From assembly GCA_049999725.1 (NCBI GenBank), contig JBNGIS010008262.1:34465-72030 (forward strand): 37,566 nucleotides of DNA, in the 5' to 3' direction. The translations under genes were made by a program, and so were the position numbers. This document shows positions 1 through 9,779 of the stretch, piece by piece. The stretch comes from Haplomitrium mnioides. Lineage: Eukaryota; Marchantiophyta; Haplomitriopsida; Calobryales. The notes under the pieces were generated by a model. It worked only from the letters and a program-made list of their open reading frames with translations, made no database searches and was not told the origin of the DNA. The stretch's first letter is position 1, and each line of letters begins with the position of its first letter.

Positions 1-146
1 TGTTATAGTATGGATGAGACACACACATGCAAGTCACCCTGCGCCGCCCTTCTTCATTCCATAGAATAGAGTACATTGTGTATGAGAGTGTGTAACCCTA
101 TCTATATATAGGGTATAGATAGACATAGTCCTATAGTCCTATAACA
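1..146. mobile_element. Possible short LTR or TRIM-like end
   Basis: The segment begins TGTTATAG and ends CTATAACA, a perfect 8-bp terminal inverted repeat of the TG...CA type used by LTRs. It holds a TATA-like stretch (TATATATAGGG) near 105-115. No PBS follows position 146, so it would be a solo LTR or part of a longer element. The window starts exactly at its first base, so the true left edge and any target duplication are unseen. Confidence 0.3.
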
Positions 147-231
147 TTGTCTAATTATGTTGAAGTTTATTTGTTTTAAATTAGATTTTTGTTTCTCGGT
201 TGATTGGTAACCTTTGTCGGTGAACAATTGC

Positions 232-363
232 TTTCGTTTTATTTGTTGGGGTTTGTGTTGTCTATCTCAATAGAGCTTTCATTGGCCATATGATCTTTTC
301 GTTTTATTTGTTGGGGTTTGTGTTGTCTATCTCAATAGAGCTTTCATTGGCCATATGATCTTT
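232..363. repeat. 65-bp direct tandem duplication
   Basis: The block starting TTTCGTTTTATTTG at 232 is repeated with an offset of 65 bp, starting at 297, without a mismatch that I can see. The 3' half of each copy contains the satellite words GAGCTTTCATTGGCCATATG, so the duplication straddles the left border of the satellite array and is probably a recent unequal exchange. Confidence 0.85.
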
Positions 364-3300
364 GTGATCATTAGCACTACGAGCTTCAACCCTCCTCCCC
401 TCCTCCGTAAACTGAAATGAGAGACTCTCTACAAGCTTGCATTGGCTATATGTGCTTTGTGATCAATAGAGCTACTCGCTTCAACCCTCCTTCATGAACC
501 AAAATAAGCTAGCAGCTTAAACCCTCCATAAACTAAAATGGGAGACTCTCTACAAGCTTGCATTGGCCACATGTGCTTTGTGATCTTTAGAGCTACAAGC
601 TTCAATCCTCCTTCTTTAAACCTTGCTCTCTAAACCAAAATGGGAGACTCTCTACAAGCTTGCATTGGCCACATGTGCGCGTCAACCCTTTCTCCTTCAT
701 GAACTAAAATTGGAGACTCTCTAGAAGCTTCCATTGGCTATTTGTGCTTTTTGATCATTAGAGCTACCAACTTCAACCCTCCTTTATAAACCAAAATGAG
801 AGACTCTTTAGAAGCTTGCATTGGCTATATGTNNNNNNNNNNATAAACCAAAATGAGAGACTCTTTAGAAGCTTGCATTGGCTATATGTGCTTCAACCTT
901 CTTTTATAAACCAAAATAAGAGCCTCTTTAGAAGCTTGTATTAGCTATATGTGCTTTGTCATCAATATCGTACTTCTTGCTTCAACCCTCCTTCATGAAC
1001 CAAAATGTGAGACTTTGTAGAAGCTTGGATTGGCTATATGTACTTTGTGATCATTAGCGCCATGAGCTTCAACCCTCCTTCATGAACCAAAATAGTAGAC
1101 TCTCTAGAAGCTTACATTAGCCATGCGTGTTTTGTGATTATTAGTGCTATGAGCTTCAACCCTCCTTCATGAACCAAAATAAGAGACTCTCTAGAAGCTT
1201 TGAATAAGACATATGTGCTTTGTGATCATTACACCCACCAGCTTCAACCCTCTTTCATGAACCAAAATGAGAGACTCTCTAGAAGCTTGCATTGGCTATA
1301 TATGCTTTGTGATTGTTAGTGCTACGAGCTTCAACCCTCTTTTATGAACCAAAATGAGAGACTCTCTAGACTCATATGTGCTTTGTGATCATTAGACCTA
1401 CCAACTTCAAGCTTACTTCATAAACCAAAATGAGAGACTCTCTAGAAGCTTGCATTGGCTATATGTGCTTTGTGAGCATTAGCGTTATGAGCTTGAACCT
1501 CCTTCATGAACCAATATTAGAGACTCTCTAGAAGCTTGCATTAGCCATATGTGCTTTGTGAGCATTAGTGTTACGAGCTTGAACCTCCTTCATGAACCAA
1601 TATTAGAAACTCTCTAGAAGCTTGCATTAGCCATATGTGCTTTGTGATCATTAGCACTACTAGCTTCAACCCTCCTTCGTGAACCAAAATATAAGACTCT
1701 CTACAAGCTTGCAATGGCCATATTATACTTTGTGATCATTAGAGCTACCAATTTCAAACCTCCTTCATAAACCAAAGCGAGAGACTCTCTAGAAGCTTGC
1801 ATTGGCCATATGTGTTTTGTGATCATTAGCGCTACAAGCTTCAACCCTCTTTAATGAACCAAACATTTGAGACTCTCTAGAAGCTTGCATTGGCCATATG
1901 TGTTTTGTGATCATTAGAGCTACGAGCTTCAACCCTCCTTTATAAACCAAAATGAGAGACTCTCTAGAAGCTTGCATTGGCCATATGTGCTTTGTGTATA
2001 TTAGCGCTACGAGCTTCAATGCTCTTTCATGAACCAAAAAAAGAGACTCTTTAGAAGCTTGCATTTACCATATGTGGTTTGTGGTCATTAACGCTACGAG
2101 CTTCAACCCTCTTTTATGAACCAAAATCAGAGACTCTTTAGAAGCTTGTATTGGTCATATGTGCTTCGTGACTATTAGCGCTACGAGCTTCAACCCTCTT
2201 TCATGAACCAAAATGTGAGACTTTCTAGAAGCTTGCATTGGCCATATCTGCTTTGTGATCATTAGTGCTACGAGCTTCAACCCTACTTTATGAATCAAAG
2301 TCGGAGACTCTATATAAGCTTGCATTTGCCATATGTGCTTTGTGATCATTAGCGCTACAAGCTTCAACCCTACTTTATGAATCAAAATCGAAGACTCTCT
2401 AGAAGCTTGCATTTGCCATATGTGCTTTGTGATCATTAGCTCTACGAGCTTCAACTCTCCTTTATTAACCAAAATGGGGAGTCTCTAGACGTTTGTATTG
2501 GCCGTATGTGCTTTGTGAATATTAGAGCTACGAGCTTCAACCCTCTTTCATGAACCAAAATGGGAGAGTCTCAAGAAGCTTACATTGGCCATATATGCTT
2601 TGTGATCATTAGCGCTATGAGCTTCAACCTTCCTTCATGAACCAAAATGAAAGACTCTAGAAGCTTGCATTGGCAATATGTGCTTTGTGATCATTAGACC
2701 TACCAGCTTCAACCCTCCTTCATGAACCAAAATGAGAGACTCTCTAGAAGCTTGCATTGGCTATATATGCTTTGTGATCATTAGAGCTACCAACTTCAAC
2801 CCTCCTTCATGAACTAAAATGAGAGACTCTCTAGAAGTTTGCATTGGCCATATGTGCTTGTGATTATTAGAGCAACCAGCTTCAACCCTCCCTCCTTCAT
2901 GAACCAAAATTGGAGACTCTCTAGAAGCTTGCATTGGCTATATATGCTTTTTGATCATTAGAGCTACCAGCTTCAACCCTCCTTCATGAATCAAAATGAG
3001 AAACTCTTTAGAAGCTTGCATTGACTATATATGCTTTGTGATCACTAGCACTTCCAGCTTCAGCCCTTCTTCATGAACCAAAATAGGAGACTCTCTAGAA
3101 GCTTGCATTGACCATATGTGCTTTGTGATCATTAGCGCCACGAGCTGCAACCCTCCTTCATGAACCAAAATGGTAGACTCTCTAGAAGCTTACATTGACC
3201 ATATGTGCTTTGTGATCATTAGCACTACAAGCTTCAACCCTCCTTCATGAACCAAAAGGGGAGACTCTCTAGAAGCTTGCATTGGCAATATGTGCTTTAT

Positions 3301-4600
3301 GATCATTAGACCTACTAGCTTCAACCCTCCTTCATGAACCAAAATGAGAGACTCTCTAGAAGATTGCATTGGCTATATATGCTTTGTGTTTATAAGCACT
3401 ACGAGCTTCAGTGCTCTTTCTTTAATGAAAATATGAGACTCTCTAGAAGCTTGCATTAGCCATATATGCTTTGTGATCATTAGCGCTACGAGCTTCAAAC
3501 CTCTTCTATGAACCAAAATTAGAGACTCTTTAGAGTAAGCTTGAATTGGTCATATGTGTTTTGTGATTACTAGAGCTAAGAGCTTCAACTATCTTTCATG
3601 AACCAAAATTGGAGACTCTCTAGAAGCTTGCATTGGTTTTATGTGCTTTGTGATTATTAGCGCTACGAGCTTCAACCCTCCTCTATGAACCAAAATGGGA
3701 GAGTCTCTAAAAGCTTGCATTGGCCATATATGCTTGTGATCAATAGAGTTACGAGCTTCAACCCTACTTCATGAACCAAAATGGGAGACTCTCTAGAAGC
3801 TTGCATTGGCCATATATGCTTTGTGATTATTAGCGCTACCTGCTTCAACCCTTTTTAATGAACCAAACATCATAGACTCTTTGAAAGCTTGCATTGGCTA
3901 TATGTGCTTTGTGATCATTAGAGGAACGAGCTTGAACCCTCCTTCATTAACCAAAATGAGAGATTCTCTAGAAGCTTTCATTGGCCATATGTGCTTTGTG
4001 TTTGTTGGTGCTACGAGCTTCAATTCTTCTTCATGAACCAAAAAATGAGATTCTCGAGAAGCTTGCATTAGCCATATGTGCTTTGCAATCATTAGCGCTA
4101 TGAGCTTCAACCCTCTTTTTTGAACCAAAATTAGAGACTTTTTAGAAGCTTGCATTGGTCATATGTGCTTTGTGATTATTAGAACTATGAGCTTCAACCC
4201 TCTTTCATGAACCAAAATGGGAGACTCTCTAGAAGCTTGCATTGGCTATATGTGCTTTGTGATCATTAGCGCTACGAGTTGCAACCGTCATTTATAAACT
4301 AAAATTGGAGACTCTTTAGGAGCTTACACTTGCCATATGTGCTTTGTGATCATTAGCGCTACGAGCTTCAAGCCTACTTCATGAACCAAAATGAGAGAGC
4401 CTATAAAAACTTGCATTTGGCATATGTGCTTTGTGATCATTAGAGCTACAAGCTTCAGCCTTCCTTCATGAACCAAAATGGAAGAGTCTCAAGAAGCTTG
4501 CATTGGCCATATGTGCTTTGTGATCATTGGAGCTAGGAGCTTCAACCTTCTTTCATGAACCAAAATGGAAGACTCTCTAGAAGCTTGCATTGGCCATATG
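280..4600. repeat. 87-bp tandem satellite array, about 50 monomers
   Basis: The monomer is about 87 bp (typical starts at 1791, 1879, 1966). It contains a HindIII site (AAGCTT), then GCATTGGCCATATGTGC, then TTTGTGATCATTAGCGC, then a CTTCAACCCTCCTTCATGAACC block and GAGACTCTCTAG. Copies differ by scattered substitutions and small indels; a few are shortened (for example near 500 and 1360). Because 87 = 29 x 3, the minus strand shows open frames running through several monomers (1789-2064, 2155-2472, 3898-4155), repeating a 29-residue peptide with the words MQASRES and LKLVALMITKHIW. I regard these frames as a by-product of monomer length, not genes. The array ends inside a monomer where the A1 LTR begins. 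Confidence 0.95.
833..842. other. Short assembly gap inside the satellite
   Basis: Ten N bases. The sequences on both sides are nearly identical copies of the monomer (AGAAGCTTGCATTGGC followed by TATATGT), so the assembler probably collapsed or misjoined repeats here. The true number of monomers is therefore unknown. Confidence 0.95.
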
Positions 4601-4987
4601 TGTAAAAGAACTTAAGGAGCAAATGCAAATGAGCAAGAACTCATATTGAACTCTAATAAAGTTTTGCAACCAAAACCAACTCAAGGCCCAAGCGAAGACC
4701 AAGAGTGCAAGCAAAAAAAAAACAACCAAAGAACCCAAGTGATTTGAGAGGAACTCCAGAATGAGGAGTGAGGCTAAGAAGCCCTTTTATTTATACAAGA
4801 GAAGAGGGTATTATCCCTATTTCTTCACTTACAAGTCACTTCTAATTTCAACCCTAAAAGTGACTCTCTACTAAAAATAACTTCAAATACAAGTAATCTT
4901 ATCTTAACCCTAAAAGTGACTCTCTACCACTTCTTTCACTCTTTTTTTTTTGTTAAAATAGCACAACCTTATACTTGTACTATTGGA
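4601..4987 (-). repeat. 3' LTR of element A1
   Basis: It starts on the plus strand with TGTAAAAG (element end CTTTTACA) right against the satellite. It is clearly similar to 16614-17025 and to 8107-8259: shared words include AATGAGGAGTGAGGCT, TATTTATACAAGAGAAGAGG and AAGTCACTTCTAATTTCAAC. A TATA box (TATAAATA in element sense) lies at 4788-4795. The inner edge is degenerate: CTTGTACTATTGGA stands where A2 has CTTGTACTACTACA, so 4987 is approximate. Confidence 0.8.
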
Positions 4988-5018
4988 TAATCTCCGCCTT
5001 CTAATCGATGATGTCCTT

Positions 5019-5312
5019 GTCATTGCCACAACTTTCAAATATTTAAATAACCTCTTGAGCATTCTCGAGATTGGAAGAAGGTTCCCAAGTAGCATCATGA
5101 AGTGGATAGCCTTTCCATAAAACCTTGTATTAAACTTGTGGATGTTGACTTTGTTTCATAACTCTTTTTGCCAAAATGTGATCCACCTCAAATTCTTCAT
5201 GATCATCAAGAACAATAGCTGGAGGAGGAAATTGAACATAATTTGGAAAAAAAGATGGACTAGGAACAAAAGGCTTCAGTTTAGGGACATGAAACACATG
5301 ATGAATCTTCAT
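5019..5312 (-). pseudogene. Integrase C-terminus with chromodomain (A1)
   Basis: The minus-strand frame from 5312 gives HVFHVPKLKPF, the usual GPY/H-type tail of gypsy integrases. It then gives a chromodomain: EEFEVDHILAKR, then YKVLWKGYPLHDATWEP, then NLENAQEVI and IFE. The aromatic and WKGY...TWEP residues that form the histone-tail-binding fold are in place. In the family, this module directs integration to chromatin carrying methylated histone H3. Two in-frame TAA stops interrupt it, just before YKVL (about 5130) and after QEVI, both explicable as CAA to TAA changes. It is the last coding part before the 3' LTR. Confidence 0.85.
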
Positions 5313-5487
5313 ATAAGCAAGAAGGTCAAGTTTATAAACAAGGGGAGAAATAACCTCAAAAATAGATAAAGGACCAATCCAAGCAAGAGATGAGTTATGG
5401 AATTAAGTATCTAAAGACAATGGGAGATTATGAGTAGAAAACATAACTTGGTCACCTAAAACATAAGAGAAATCATGACGATGGTTA

Positions 5488-6530
5488 TCAACATATTTTT
5501 TTGTCGATTTTGAGCAACAGTAAAATGATTGTGAGCATCTTGCAAGGAAGAAGATAAACGAGACAAAACATAGAAATACTTAGAACATTGGAAGAAGAAG
5601 GAGAAAGAAAACCATTAGAAACAAGAGGATGTTGACCCGAATCAAGAAAGAAAGTAAAAAACCCAGTACTTCTTTGTTTGGAGTTGTTGTAGGCAAACTC
5701 CACAGCCAGTAAGAAATTATCCCAATCGGTATGATGAATATTGATGAACCCGGGAAGCATATCCTCGACAATTTGATTAGCGCACTCCATTTGCCCATCT
5801 GTTTGAGGATGATAAGTAGTAGACATAGAGAGTTTGGTACCCAAAAGTGTGAACAACTCTCGCCAAAACTTTCTAGTGAATCATGGATCTCTATCAGATA
5901 TTAATGCCTTTTGCACGCCATGATATCAAAAAACTGTATCTAAGTAAATCTTTGCCAATTGTGGAGCATCCACTGTATCCACTATTGGTGTTAGGTGAAC
6001 TTGTTTGCTTAGCTTATCCACAAACATCACAATAGTAGTAAACCCACAATGCGTGGTTGGAAGCAAAGTGACAAGATCTAAACTTATATGTTCCCACCAA
6101 ACAGCGGGAATCAGTAATAGTTGAAGAAGACTAATTGGTTTTTGATTTGAAGCCTTATTTTATTGACAACTCTCACCACAATGAACAAAGCCACGAACAT
6201 CTCGAGCTAGGTTTGGCCACCACCAAGTGTGGTTAAGCAACTCTATAGTCTTGTCTACCCCAAGATACCCATAGATTGGAATGTCATGTGCTTCTTGTAA
6301 ACAAGCCATTCGAAGCGCATCATCTTGTGGAACATATATTTCATGGTCTTGATAGAGAATACCATCTTGAATGGAAAAAAAAACATGATACTCACTATCT
6401 TTGAGCGCCAAATGTGTCTTTACAAGATTAAAAGGCATCTCTATGTAGCTTTTGTCGAAAGCCGTCACTAGTTGCTTCATCAAAATGCAATATACTAACA
6501 TTTGCAACCTCCAATATATTTAGATGATGA
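5488..6530 (-). pseudogene. Integrase (A1), zinc-binding and catalytic core
   Basis: At 6160-6507 the minus strand encodes the HHCC zinc-binding part: HDIPIYGYLGVDKT, WWWPNLARDVRGF and CGESC. The second histidine is replaced by tyrosine. The core follows: WEHISLDLVT (first Asp, near 6076-6078), SDRDP then a TGA then FTRKFW (second Asp, near 5895), and YHPQTDGQMECANQ (catalytic Glu) at 5770-5810. This is the D,D-35-E transposase fold that inserts retrotransposon cDNA. The TGA probably replaced an Arg codon (CGA). Frameshifts separate the N-terminal part from the core. A2 carries the matching region at 12839-13930. Confidence 0.88.
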
Positions 6531-6599
6531 TTTAGTCTTTGTTACAATACATCAGAAATAGAATGAAACCTTCCTAGCTTATACACCAACTTGATATCA

Positions 6600-6960
6600 A
6601 AGAGTTGTAGTTGATCTTCCCATCGATGATGATGATGACTTGTCATATTTTCCAAGTGAATTGATTACAACAAGGGTTTGTAATTGGTGCATAGAAGTAC
6701 ATGCTTTTCTAAAAGATTGTGTCTCTAAACTTTGGTAGCATAAACCATTCTCAATTGCTCTCTATCCATTGCAGAATAATTTCTCTTTGTTGCATTTAGC
6801 CGGCGTGACATGAAGGCAATCGGATGAAGTCCATCCTCAAACTCTTGTTGTAACACTTCTCTAATAGCAAAATTAGAGACATCAAAATCAACTATACAAC
6901 ATGTCTTTAGATCATACAGTTGTAGAATTGGACGAGAAGACACCGTATTCTTGAGTCGTT
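6600..6960 (-). pseudogene. RNase H domain (A1)
   Basis: The frame at 6725-6943 reads CCIVDFDVSNFAI, REVLQQEF, HPIAFMSRRLNATKRNYS and DREQLRMVYA. This is the Ty3/gypsy RNase H pattern (D-x-S-N start, SRxL...E.NY...E.E motif) that degrades the RNA strand of the cDNA hybrid. The usual IGAVLQQ is IREVLQQ here. The far end (towards 6600), with words similar to the MGRS and YQARVQ region of A2, is out of frame. Confidence 0.8.
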
Positions 6961-7049
6961 GAAATGGTTCTTGCTCTTTGGGTCGTCCATTGAAACTTTG
7001 CCTCCTTGCCTAACAAATCTGTAAGTGGTGCAACAATATGAGCATAGCA

Positions 7050-7990
7050 ATGGATGAATCTTTGCTAAAAACTTGCCAATCCATTGAAAGCTTAAACATT
7101 CTTTGCATTATTTAGCATTGCTCTTAATCTTCTCTTACTCTATCTTGATGCCATTCGCAAACACTTTATGTTCTAGATAAGTCACCTCTTGCTTCCAAAA
7201 CGCACACTTGGACTTCTTGCAATAAAACTTCCAATTGCGTAGTCTTTGCAATACTTTCTTAAGATGAACACAATGCTCAACTTCACTTTTACTAAAGATA
7301 AGTATATCGTCCAAAAACACCAACACTGACTTCTCCAATAAACCATCAAAAACTTGATACATTTGATCCATGAGTGTTGTTGGAGTATTAGTAAGGTGAA
7401 ATGTAAGAACCTTCCACTTAAAATGCCCAAACCTGGCACAAAAAGCTATCTTTGGCACATCACTGAGCTTGATAAAAAAATTTCAATAACCACTTTGAAG
7501 ATCCAACTTAGAAAAGAATTGCACACTAGTTGATTGATCCAACAAATCATCAATACGAGGTAAATGATAGGCATTCTTCATTGTTTGAGTGTTCAAGCCT
7601 CGATAATCTATACAAAGATGAAATCCACCATCTTTCTTTGGCACAAAGAATACCGGAGCTCCTCATGGCAAAGTACTATATTGAATGAAATCCTTTTCAA
7701 AAAGATCTATCAATGTCTTTCAAAGCTCCTCTAATTCTTGTGGTGATAAGTGATATATAGGTCCATTATAAGAGGTACTTAGTATCAACTCAATCAAAAA
7801 AGGCATTCCACGATCATGTGATAAGTCTTTTGGCAAATCCTCCAGAAACACATCTCCAAAATCCTTCAAAATATCATCTATCATTGAGGTATGCAGACTT
7901 TTTCTTTCCTCTTTACTTAAATTCATAATAGCCTTGATCCAAATAGCAAATATGGGCAACTCTTCCTCCACTGAATTAACATGTTGAATT
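7050..7990 (-). pseudogene. Reverse transcriptase (A1)
   Basis: From 7971 downward the minus strand gives an RT approach region (DILKDFGDVFLEDLPKDL and GPIYHLSPQELEEL). [31 protein letters not shown] and AFCARFGHFKWKVLTFHLTN follow. The catalytic box FLDDILIFSK lies near 7304-7320; the family usually has YLDD or YVDD. The thumb region (WKFYCKKSKCAF) follows. Stops after ELEEL, after STLP and after QSGY, plus at least one frame change, inactivate it. A2 has the same region at 14261-15212 with further changes, so the two copies derive from one family. Confidence 0.9.
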
Positions 7991-8106
7991 GATCAAGGCT
8001 TCTTTACCAACGGTGAAGAACACTCGAAAAGAAATTTCTTAACTTGCAAGGTAACTTGAATCTGTTGCTTTGCCCAATCAAATTGAGCAGATCAATCTTC
8101 AAGAGA
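7991..8106 (-). pseudogene. Protease-RT linker remnant joined to LTR (A1)
   Basis: Positions 8045-8106 (CTTGCAAGGTAACTTG... to ...GATCAATCTTCAAG) align with 15294-15353 of A2, which lies between the protease and RT. Immediately beyond, A1 switches into LTR sequence matching about 16720 of A2. The join therefore marks an internal deletion that removed Gag, the protease core, the PBS and the inner end of the 5' LTR. Confidence 0.75.
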
Positions 8107-8259
8107 AGGCAATCCAAGAACCCAGTCGATTCGAGAAGAACTCCAAAATGAGGAGTGGTGCTAAAAAACCATTCTATTTATACAAGAGAAGAGGGTGTCA
8201 TCCCTCTTTCTTCACTTACAAGTCACTTCTAATTTCAACCCTAAAAGTGACTCTCTACT
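8107..8259 (-). repeat. 5' LTR fragment of element A1
   Basis: It matches the interior of the 3' LTR (about 4720-4873) closely through AATGAGGAGTGGTGCT, TATTTATACAAGAGAAGAGG, TTCACTTACAAGTCACTTC and AAAAGTGACTCTCTACTA. The TATA box (minus sense) is at 8175-8182. Both LTR ends are missing. The outer side breaks off at 8259/8260, where the inverted 27-mer and element B begin. Confidence 0.8.
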
Positions 8260-8286
8260 AGGGTTGAAATTAGAAGTGACTTGTAA
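8216..8286. repeat. Perfect 27-bp inverted repeat at the A1/B junction
   Basis: The left arm 8216-8242 (TTACAAGTCACTTC...AACCCT) and right arm 8260-8286 (AGGGTTGAAATT...CTTGTAA) are exact reverse complements with a 17-bp spacer. The left arm is native LTR sequence, also found at 4827-4855. The right arm is not native at this place in either element: it interrupts the protease frame of B. Confidence 0.92.
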
Positions 8287-8560
8287 TCGAATAATCCAAT
8301 TGGAAAGTGACTCTGCCAATAGTCGTCGGAACTTCTTTTAGGATTCCTGTCGGAACCACCCTCATCTGATCAGCCATTTGCAAAATCTTCTTGGTAGGCT
8401 TTAATTCTCTTACTATTAGATCTTGCATGGTCTGATCGATCATGATATTCACTCCAGAGCCTCCATCCACCGGAACGCTCTTAATGGTACATCCAGCAAT
8501 TTCCACATCCACTTCTAGAGTTCTCATTTTATCTCAGACTTCCGTGTTCTAGGAATGGAC
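8287..8560 (-). pseudogene. Aspartic protease, truncated (B)
   Basis: The frame at 8270-8527 reads VDVEIAGCTIKSVPVDGGSGVNIM, then LKPTKKILQMADQMRVVPTG and IGRVTFQLDY. The DGG motif is the retroviral-type aspartic protease active site; DSG or DTG is commoner, but DGGSGVNIM is usual in several plant gypsy lineages. The enzyme would cut the Gag-Pol precursor. The domain breaks after TFQLDY, before the flap and the second half, where the inverted 27-mer starts at 8286. The last residues of the open frame therefore come from LTR sequence. Confidence 0.85.
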
Positions 8561-9095
8561 AACCGGAAGAACCGACTTTCTCATTCTCCTTTTCGTCAAT
8601 CTTTGTACTACTCTTTTTGCTTGAGGAAATGCTCATAATAGCTCATCAAATGTAACTTGAGCCTGATGGCCACCAATATCCCTTGCCAAATTGTATCCTT
8701 GAGGCAATTCATCCACTTTGACCTTTTCAAACTTAGATTGGGATGTTTTGGGTTTGTGGAACCGGACTTGTTTCTGCAATGATTGTTGTAATTCCATTCG
8801 AACTTCCTTAGAAACATCACGATCCATAGAAGAAAAAAACTTAGGATTATTCCAGACGTAGTCTAAATCGTTGATATCTTTATTCATATTTACATATGGA
8901 TGCTCTAATATTTTGACAACGGAATTTTTAGATATCTCTTTTTCTCCGACTTTCTTCCGATTCGCACTTCTGGTCTTTACTCGATTGGCCTGATAATCAC
9001 CTTTAGATTCCTCCTCTACTTGTGTGACACCAAGATTTTCTTCTTCTTATGGAATTTGAACATATCTGACCGCCCTTTGGGGTCCTTGCATGGGC
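8561..9095 (-). pseudogene. Gag-protease linker (B)
   Basis: The minus-strand frame 8633-8887 and its extensions read VWNNPKFFSSMDRDV, EVRMELQQSLQKQVRF, KVDELPQGYNLARD and HQAQVTFDELL, then AFPQAKRVVQRLTKRR in a shifted frame. This is a charged region between the zinc knuckles and the protease with no domain that I recognise. The content (helical, Lys/Glu/Gln-rich) fits a Gag-Pol spacer. Stops and one frame change are present. Confidence 0.6.
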
Positions 9096-9100
9096 TTCGG

Positions 9101-9694
9101 ACAATTCGCTCAAGTATGTCCTCCTTCCTTGCAGTTTCCACATATGGGTATATTTTTGATCTGAGGTTTCGAATGTGGGCAAGCATCTGCGAAATGATTT
9201 GGGTGTTTGCAATTAAAGCACACCATCCTTCTTGGTCCAACTGGTCTTATAGGTTGAAGAATCGTTTGAGGGATTCCAAGTGCAGGTGGTTGATTCAAAT
9301 ACTGTTGGGTCTCATATGGTCCAACGAAAGAGTACACTAGCCCTGTCTCATTCAGATTAACTGGTTAGAATTGGTCTTGCAAATATTGCACTTAAGGCAT
9401 CCCCTCTTTCTGGTTCCTAGCCAAGATCATGTTGGAAAGCGCTCTGCATGTGGCCAACATATGTCTTGGCCTTCGACAATAAGTACAATACATATTATTT
9501 GAATCCAAATGATATTCAGATGCAGGGTGTCCCTTCCTTGCACAATTTGTACAGTACACCTTTTGTCTTTTTGCCGCTGAGACTTGCTTTGTCTTTGGAG
9601 CTTCCAATCGGACTTCCAATCGAGCAAACTTCTTTTCCAAATGTGCCACTATAGATTTTAAGGTTCTGGACTCAGATTTGCAATTTTTACTCAT
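9101..9694 (-). pseudogene. Gag nucleocapsid region with four CCHC zinc knuckles (B)
   Basis: Two pairs of CX2CX4HX4C motifs are visible. Pair one (9446-9553) is CTNCARKGHPASEY, whose last Cys has become Tyr, and CTYCRRPRHMLATC. Pair two (9101-9220) is CFNCKHPNHFADAC and CGNCKEGGHT followed by a TGA and ANC. About 75 residues rich in Pro and Gln separate the pairs, with stops near 9392 and 9367. CCHC knuckles bind genomic RNA during packaging. Plant gypsy Gags normally have one or two, so two separated pairs are uncommon. A charged helical stretch (KKFARLEVRLEAPKTK) precedes pair one. Confidence 0.82.
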
Positions 9695-9779
9695 TCATCC
9701 TTCTTCTTTTGAATCAGACTCCATCTATGCTGACTCATCCGTATCTGAGCCTAATTTTGAGGAAGTTGGAAGCTCATTA

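Larger units (their letters stand above)
4601..8259 (-). mobile_element. Element A1: decayed Ty3/gypsy chromovirus, internally deleted
   Basis: Read on the minus strand the order is LTR fragment (8259-8107), a short protease-side remnant, RT, RNase H, integrase, chromodomain and 3' LTR (4987-4601). Integrase after RNase H places it in Ty3/gypsy, and the chromodomain makes it a chromovirus. Its short LTRs (about 0.4 kb) would suit a Reina-like lineage, which is an inference. PBS, Gag and protease are gone: the LTR fragment is joined directly to a region that in copy A2 lies between protease and RT. Reading frames carry many stops and shifts, so it cannot encode working proteins. Confidence 0.88.

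Noticed and set aside
1789-4155. Minus-strand open frames in the satellite as real genes
   Set aside because: They are the same 29-residue peptide repeated by the 87-bp monomer, without a start context or domain; the period explains them.
9020-9340. Plus-strand 106-codon frame
   Set aside because: It is the antisense shadow of the zinc-knuckle Gag region of element B.
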